From Ryuthela nishihirai (Eukaryota; Arthropoda; Arachnida; Araneae; Heptathelidae), in the NCBI GenBank assembly GCA_038380435.1, contig JAWZYU010000010.1, positions 42,318,135-42,382,134 on the forward strand: a stretch of 64,000 nucleotides of DNA. The letters are read 5' to 3'. A program made the position numbers and the translations under genes. The notes below the pieces were generated by a model. That model did no database searches. It saw nothing but the letters and a program-made list of their open reading frames with translations, and was not told where the DNA came from. How positions within the stretch are numbered: position 1 is the stretch's first letter; every line of letters starts with the position of its first letter. Shown here in pieces: positions 58,801-64,000 of the stretch.

Positions 58801-59280
58801 TACCTATGGAGAGAAAATGGTTAGTGGGATGTTTAAAGAAACTATGTTTATTGAGAGAGGGAATGCCGACAATATCAAACAGCCCCCTAATCGCAGACAT
58901 GGGGCAAAGACCCGTTCCCCCACTACTAAAGGCTGAAGCCATCTACACTGGAAGACTTCCTCCAATGTAGAATTTGACGATGCCAATAGAAGCAAAGAGT
59001 TCAGGTGCCTGCGATGACTTCTGCTCAGGATTATCCACCAGCTGATAAACATATCCTGTGGATCTATTCACTTGGGGCTGTCAACCCACAAACAAAAAGA
59101 AAACACAGCGGAAGATTTTCCCTCCACAGATGCCCACCAGTGCAGCAAAATCAGGATCCATAATCAAGCTCAGAGCCATATATCTGTCCAGTCCAGTAGG
59201 TTTATATGGTCAGCACCAGGACCCTGTGTGGTTGACCACTCCTCAGCAGGGTAGAAAAAAAAGAAAAGTAGCCATAGTTG
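55885..59280 (-). mobile_element. RTE-clade LINE, near full length
   Basis: About 3.4 kb, the length expected for RTE elements. The 3' end is the (ATC)n tract at 55885-55904 on the plus strand, i.e. (GAT)n in the element. The 5' untranslated part occupies about 58943-59280. It is inserted into a SINE-B copy, though I could not define a clean target duplication. Confidence 0.95.
55920..58942 (-). pseudogene. RTE LINE ORF: AP endonuclease plus reverse transcriptase, two frameshifts
   Basis: Starts MASAFSSGGTGLCPMSAIRG at 58942. Endonuclease residues visible: Asn in SWNVRTL (residue ~50), Glu in LQETRW (~79), Asp/Asn in GDFNAK (~185), MIDYILIN, and Asp-His in GSDHYLV (~280). RT motifs follow: FKKGDRSSCDNYRGISLL, VDFKKAFDSVD, GVRQGCILSPFLFSL, DYADDLALLAND and NYLGSYV. 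The C-terminus has RLRWFGHVARM and GRPRMRWADN and ends at 55920. Only two lesions are seen, each one extra base in an A/T run, near 57705-57715 and 57060-57066. There are no in-frame stops otherwise. This is the least damaged LINE in the window and makes a single protein, as RTE elements usually do. Confidence 0.96.
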
Positions 59281-59380
59281 TCCATATAAACTGACAAGCT
59301 GCTGTCAGATCTCTGTGGCAAGCAGCTGCTTGAGGGGTATTTATTTATTTTTATTTATACTTGTTATCAGTTGGTTTCAA

Positions 59381-59590
59381 GCCGTCCCGTGGCCGAGTGG
59401 TTAGCGCGCTTGGCTACTGATCTACGGGACCTGGGTTCGAGCCCCGGGTAAGGCATGGCTGTTTGTGTCGTTTTTCTGCTGAGGTCCTACCATCCTCTCA
59501 GACCTTATACTATGGCATATAAACTGACAGGCTTCTGTCAGACCTCTGTGGCAAGCAGCTGCTTGAGGGGGTATTTATTTATTATTTTTA
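59381..59590 (+). mobile_element. SINE-B copy with 16 bp target duplication
   Basis: Complete forward copy flanked by TATCAGTTGGTTTCAA at 59365-59380 and 59591-59606, both perfect. Confidence 0.98.
59390..59444 (+). promoter_or_regulatory. internal Pol III promoter of a SINE-B copy
   Basis: A box TGGCCGAGTGG at 59390-59400 and B box GGTTCGAGCCC at 59434-59444, tRNA-like in spacing. Confidence 0.8.
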
Positions 59591-59606
59591 TATCAGTTGG
59601 TTTCAA

Positions 59607-59830
59607 TTAACTTTTCAGGTGAATTCTTATGACTAACAATGTTGATGTCAAAAGTTTCAGCTTCGATCACTCTTTAAATATGAAATGAATATTCTCATAA
59701 ATGGACATTTGGAAAAATTTGATTCAAATCCTTCAGTTATTCTTCAGCAATCTTTTTCGGCAAAATTCTTACTTTTTATGTTTGAGAGCATTGAAAAGGT
59801 GTTCCTTGAATTATTCAGAGCTTGATCAAT
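59607..59830. other. unassigned spacer
   Basis: AT-rich, with no gene or repeat recognised. Confidence 0.45.
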
Positions 59831-60305
59831 ACAGTTTGAAAAAGGGAATATGAGGAGAAGACGTTAGGACTTTTCAAGTACTGGGAAATAAACTTTCAAG
59901 GATCAAAATTTTTTGTAATAATGGGAAACAAAATTTCTAGGGTCACAACTTTCTGTAATGCTGGAAAATAAAGTTTCGAGGGTGAGAATTGTTTGTAATG
60001 CTCGGAAGATTTGCAGTGGGGGGAATTTCAAGGTCAGAACTTTTGCAGTGGGGGGAATTTCAAGGTCAGAACTTTCTGCAGTGGTGGGGAAAAACTTTCA
60101 ATGTCAGAACTTTTGCAGTGGGGGAAACTTTCAAGGTCAGAACTTTCTGCAGTGGTGGGAAAAAAACTTTCAAGGCCAGAACTTTTTTTTTGAAATATTG
60201 GGAAATAAATTTTTGAGGATCGAAACTTTTTGAAGTCCTGAGAAATAATCTTTTGCGGTTCAGAATCTTTCATAATCTTCGTAATGTTGGGAAATAAACT
60301 TTATA
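59830..60305. repeat. minisatellite, unit about 32-45 bp
   Basis: The core at 60010-60185 has five or six units like GCAGTGGGGGGAATTTCAAG plus GTCAGAACTTT. Flanking units (GGGAAATAAACTTTCAAGG) are longer and more diverged. Open frames appear in several phases on both strands, as expected from a repeat. Confidence 0.9.
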
Positions 60306-60999
60306 GGGGCAATTGTAATCAAAGCATTGAGAACCAGGGGGAAAATTTCAAAAGGAGAATTTGTGAAAAACGCAAAATTGTTATTTGGAAAGTGAGGATA
60401 ATCAGTAAAAATATTTTACCAGCACATTCAAAACTTTCAAAATATTTTACCCCCCTAACGTCGAGCTATTTTTATGTACCAAAGTATCAACAGTACTACT
60501 TTAAGGAGGAGGACTTTGGAGGTGATGGAGGGGGCAGTACTTACAGGATTGGCCAACAAATGGCTTTAATTGAATGAATCTCATTAATTAGAAATAGTAT
60601 CGTTGATATGATAACTTTTATCATATATAAAAATTTGTATTAACTTTTAATAATAAACTATTTTAATAAGTAATTAAAAACAAATTAATAGTTAAACAAA
60701 AATAGTAATAATAAACCATTCCAATAAAATATTGCCTGTCATTATTATTTCTTTCGCCATCCATTTCCTCCTAGATCTGCTATCTTACATTCCTTGAATG
60801 TTCATAAACCTAACTGGCAGACAAAGACACTCCAGTTAATCTCTTGGTACATTTCATATTGTGTATCTTAGTTGGCCGAGCAATGTGAAGGGCTCTTATT
60901 CTTCTTTTGGCATCTTGTATTTGTTTGTTTGTGGGCGTGTTTATCTGTTCCTCAATAGCTCTTGAAGAGACACAAGAATCATTATCGTTTTGGTGCATG
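60306..60999. other. unassigned AT-rich spacer
   Basis: No gene or repeat family assigned. Confidence 0.45.
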
Positions 61000-61757
61000 G
61001 GTTGGCACACTTGGGAGTGAGCTCAGCTTGTAATCTGCAGTTCTCAGGGGCGGGGGTGGCTCAGTCGGTAGCGCGCCAGGCTCGTAATCTGTAGTTCCCA
61101 GGTTCGAGTTCCAGCTGGGTCAGCGTTGAGATTTATCTCCGCAAAATTCCCCGCCCTGCCCACGGTCAGTAGGGGACACCGATGGGCTTGGAAAGGCCGC
61201 CGTCCGTCGGATGGGACGTTAAGCCGTGGCCCCGTGTGCGGGAGAGCCATACCCTGTGCACGTTAAAGAACACGCTGGATGGCCTTGACGGGAGGCTACC
61301 ATCTGTCTCCCAACAGCTGTTCCAGTGGGTCCCCTCTCCCAATCTTCTCTGAGCCTTCGGGGTCCATGTGACCTGGCCATTTAGCCCATGGTGTACAAAA
61401 AAAAAAGTGCCGCTCAGAGGTAAAACAACCCAACCTGCAGTTCTCAGATCAGAATCCTAACTATTCCAACATTGAGATTTATCTCCTCTAAACCCCACCC
61501 TACCCCTCTGGGAGAAATAGCACACTAATAAGCTTATAAAGACTGCCGTCCGTCGGATGGATCTAAAGCCGTGGTCCCCTGTGAAGGACAACTATATTCA
61601 GTGCATTAAAGAACATTCTGGATGACCTTGACGAGAAGTTTCCTAACAGCTGACCAGTGTGTCTTTTCCCCCAACTCTCTCTGATCCCTTGGGGTCCTTT
61701 GAGCTCCCATTTAGCCCATTGTATGCAAAAAAAAAAGCGCCGCTCAAAAGTAAAACC
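61000..61757 (+). mobile_element. old SINE-A copy split by a younger one
   Basis: Head at 61000-61034 (GAGCTCAGCTTGTAATCTGC). The body resumes at 61448 and runs to GCCGCTCAAAAGTAAAACCC at 61757. Confidence 0.92.
61048..61434 (+). mobile_element. SINE-A nested in SINE-A, 13 bp target duplication
   Basis: Complete forward copy. CTGCAGTTCTCAG at 61035-61047 and 61435-61447 flanks it. The target is the head of an older same-strand copy. Confidence 0.97.
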
Positions 61758-62580
61758 CATTATGATTTTTGACAATTGAATTCCTTACACAAAAGTAGTC
61801 TCATACTCGAAGTTCAATTAATTCTACTCGCAGAAACAAAAATCAGAATGATGATCGGCCGATTTACACATAGAAACCAATCAATAACGAATACGCAAAA
61901 TGAGCTGGACAACTATTTTTTTTTTGTAAACTTTGTTGATATGACTCATATATATTTTCGTTCACTGGCGCTTTCAGCGAGACTTGGCGTTGGGAGTTGG
62001 CTCAATAGGTTGCGCTCCGAGCTCGTAACTTCATGATTCTGAGTTCGAATCTTCACTACACTTGCTTTGAGATTTTTTTCCTAACCCTCTCTCTGACCTA
62101 GGTCAGAAAGGTCATGATGATTACTCCTTGGCGCGAAAAAGATTGAGAACCATTCGAATAGAGTGAAGAGGACAAAAAAAATACAAAGCATATACAACAG
62201 ATATCATGCTTGTGTAGCTCTCAAACGATCTACCTGTATTGCCAAGTAAACGTTATAGAAGTGCACTCTATTGGGAAAGGATTTACCTCTGGCCATGACG
62301 TAGAGAGGGGTTAAAATCGACTGTGTTGGAGTGATCAACTGCAAGAAAAGAGGCGTTAACTTCCTCCTCCAGCAGTTCACAGGTGGAAAAAAGAAGGAAG
62401 ATGTTTTTTCCCTAACACCAGCACGCGGCGTCTCCTTTTCTCGGTTATAAAAGAAGTAGGGAATGTGAGGCAAAAGAGAAGGAAGAAAAAAAGTGAAGGA
62501 AAAATGGGGGTGTGAAAATGAAAGCAACGACAGTCGACATCTCTTCTTCAACTATCAACACCCTCCATCCCTGTTTGGAC
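61758..62580. other. mostly unassigned; possible third tRNA-like head
   Basis: At 61993-62060 the sequence GAGTTGGCTCAATAGGTTGCG and GAGTTCGAATC resembles A and B boxes of a tRNA-derived element, possibly a remote SINE-A relative. The rest is unassigned. Confidence 0.4.
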
Positions 62581-62900
62581 TTGGAACACAGACTTCTCAC
62601 CCCTGGCCCCTGTTCACTCCGAGAAGGAATCTACGACGTAGGCTTTGTGAGCGGGATCCTTTGACGGCACTAGGCCTAACACTGTCGGGGGTCTGCTGAA
62701 AATCGACGGGAGGTCCCGGCGAGCCCCCGGCAACCCCGTCAATGGGCGTGCGGCCGGGAGTCTTCCGCCTCGCTGGCTGCGGTACGCCCGCCACTCCGGT
62801 GGCGTGAATACTGTGGCCACGTGCGCCTTAGAACTTCGAAGTGGAACTCTCGCGGTGAGTCACAGGAAAGCTCCAACCTGAACGCACATCAGTTGGGGCT
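62580..62900. other. CpG-rich patch
   Basis: Clearly richer in GC and CpG than its surroundings, densest at 62700-62800 (for example GGTCCCGGCGAGCCCCCGGC). Short open frames on both strands have no recognised motif. It could be an exon, a promoter-associated patch or part of an unrecognised element. Confidence 0.5.
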
Positions 62901-63534
62901 GTAGATGGTCACCACCGAAAGAGATTCTGAATTGGAGAATCGGATCCTGGAAATGGTGAATACGCGCCTTAGTTGCTTTTTGGTATTGGTCTTAAATACG
63001 ACAGTCAAGGTCAAACTTCGTGAAGAGCCATTAGGAAAACTGAATTCTCTAAAGAGCAGCAGGAGAAAAAATTCTCTACTTAAAAATGAAAACTTGCATT
63101 TCTAATGAGTAATGGAAAGAAAAATGATATTTTTAAGGAATAAAGAAAATGGCTTGATGAAAAAGAAATACATATACATTTTTATTGAGTACTATGCATT
63201 GGCAAAATCGTTTGCTTTATGAACCTGAAAATGGTTAAAAAGTTGGACGAATTAAGCTAGGTTCGGTATATTGATTATTTTTTATGAGTCGCAAATTCTT
63301 TTACATTGAACTGCGGGTTGGACGGGCATAGTTTAAAATGAAGTGTTTTTTAACCCTAGTTACAAGAAACACTTAAAAAAAAATCCTGATAGGTCATTAG
63401 CGGTAGGGCAAAAATCATGCAATACGGTATATATGTATATTGAAGAGATCTAGGAATGAAAATATTAAATTACTTGGCTTCTTTGAATTGCCTAAATTAT
63501 ATGTCACAAGCACTGAAATATGTAAGAGAGCTTT
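62901..63534. other. unassigned AT-rich spacer
   Basis: No gene or repeat family assigned. Confidence 0.45.
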
Positions 63535-63545
63535 GTATCTTTCTA

Positions 63546-63728
63546 AATAAAATAAAATAAATACCCCCTCAAGCAGCTGCTTGCCACAGAGGTCTGACAG
63601 GAGTCTGTCAGTTTATATGCCATAGTAGAAGGTCTATGAGGCTGGCAGGACCTCAGCATAAAAACAACACGAACCCAGGTCCCTTAGATCAGTAGCCAAG
63701 CGCGCTAACCACTCGGCCATGGGACGGC
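63546..63728 (-). mobile_element. SINE-B copy with 11 bp target duplication
   Basis: Reversed copy with a ~20 bp internal deletion next to the B box. GTATCTTTCTA at 63535-63545 and 63729-63739 flanks it. Confidence 0.96.
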
Positions 63729-64000
63729 GTATCTTTCTAGTTAGTATATAAAAGGTGTCCAGTGATTTAGGGTGAATTGGGAAAATTAAGAAAAATATAG
63801 TTCAAAGACATTACGTATACTTAGCATATACAATATTAAATTCTATACTAGTCACTAAGGAATGCATATATGATTGGTAACATGCACTTTTTTTGTGAAA
63901 TGACTTCTGTAAAAGAGATTTTTCGAAATTTATTTCATAATTACACTAAAAAATAAGATTTTTCTTTCTTGAATAGTTAAGGTGGCTTATAAAGTATTTT

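Larger units (their letters stand above)
55758..59345 (+). mobile_element. SINE-B copy split by the RTE LINE
   Basis: Head and first half at 55758-55884 (to ACCTTCTACT). The second half resumes at about 59281 (CCATATAAACTGACAAGC) and ends in the tail at about 59345. The RTE LINE lies between. Confidence 0.92.

Overview
The window is non-coding, repeat-dominated DNA from an animal genome. It is AT-rich and has no recognisable cellular gene. The only proteins I can name belong to mobile elements: an RTE-clade LINE (endonuclease plus reverse transcriptase), a second LINE with a C-terminal RNase H domain (I/Jockey-type), and two Tc1/mariner transposases. tRNA-headed SINEs with Pol III A and B boxes, Tc1 and hAT elements, and long minisatellites together suggest an invertebrate. 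An arthropod is my best guess, but the lineage cannot be fixed from this sequence alone.

Layout. 1-2.4 kb: unassigned flank plus SINE-B copies. 2.43-6.58 kb: a decayed ~67 bp tandem array invaded by three SINE-A copies and an RTE 3' fragment. 6.8-10.4 kb: SINE-A copies and a ~55 bp decayed array. 10.4-13.45 kb: nested SINE-A and retroposon-C, then a compound inverted-repeat locus holding a hAT MITE and a young 85 bp duplication. 15.3-18.25 kb: minisatellites. 18.3-23.3 kb: SINE-A, SINE-B and retroposon-C, including SINE-in-SINE nests. 24.4-25.2 kb: foldbacks and a Tc1-type MITE. 27.3-30.4 kb: two broken Tc1 elements side by side, the second invaded by retroposon-C. 30.9-36.7 kb: old SINE-A copies, the RNase H LINE inserted in the 5' part of an RTE LINE, then the RTE body. 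37.1-38.2 and 48.3-49.5 kb: two diverged copies of one unidentified segment. 41.5-45.7 kb: a ~47 bp satellite with higher-order structure. 51.7-52.1 kb: a 411 bp foldback element. 55.9-59.3 kb: a near full-length RTE LINE on the minus strand. 60-64 kb: minisatellite, SINEs and a CpG-rich patch.

How the parts work together. The RTE LINE and the short SINE-B family share an ungapped 28 bp 3' end just before the terminal simple repeat, so the RTE machinery probably mobilises SINE-B. SINE-A, with an ACCCA-like tail, and retroposon-C carry 9-14 bp target-site duplications, so both moved by target-primed reverse transcription, but their partner LINE is not visible here. The clearest candidates for something undescribed are retroposon-C, the SINE-B/RTE pairing, the TTAA-flanked foldback, the compound 11.6-13.4 kb inverted-repeat locus and the higher-order satellite.
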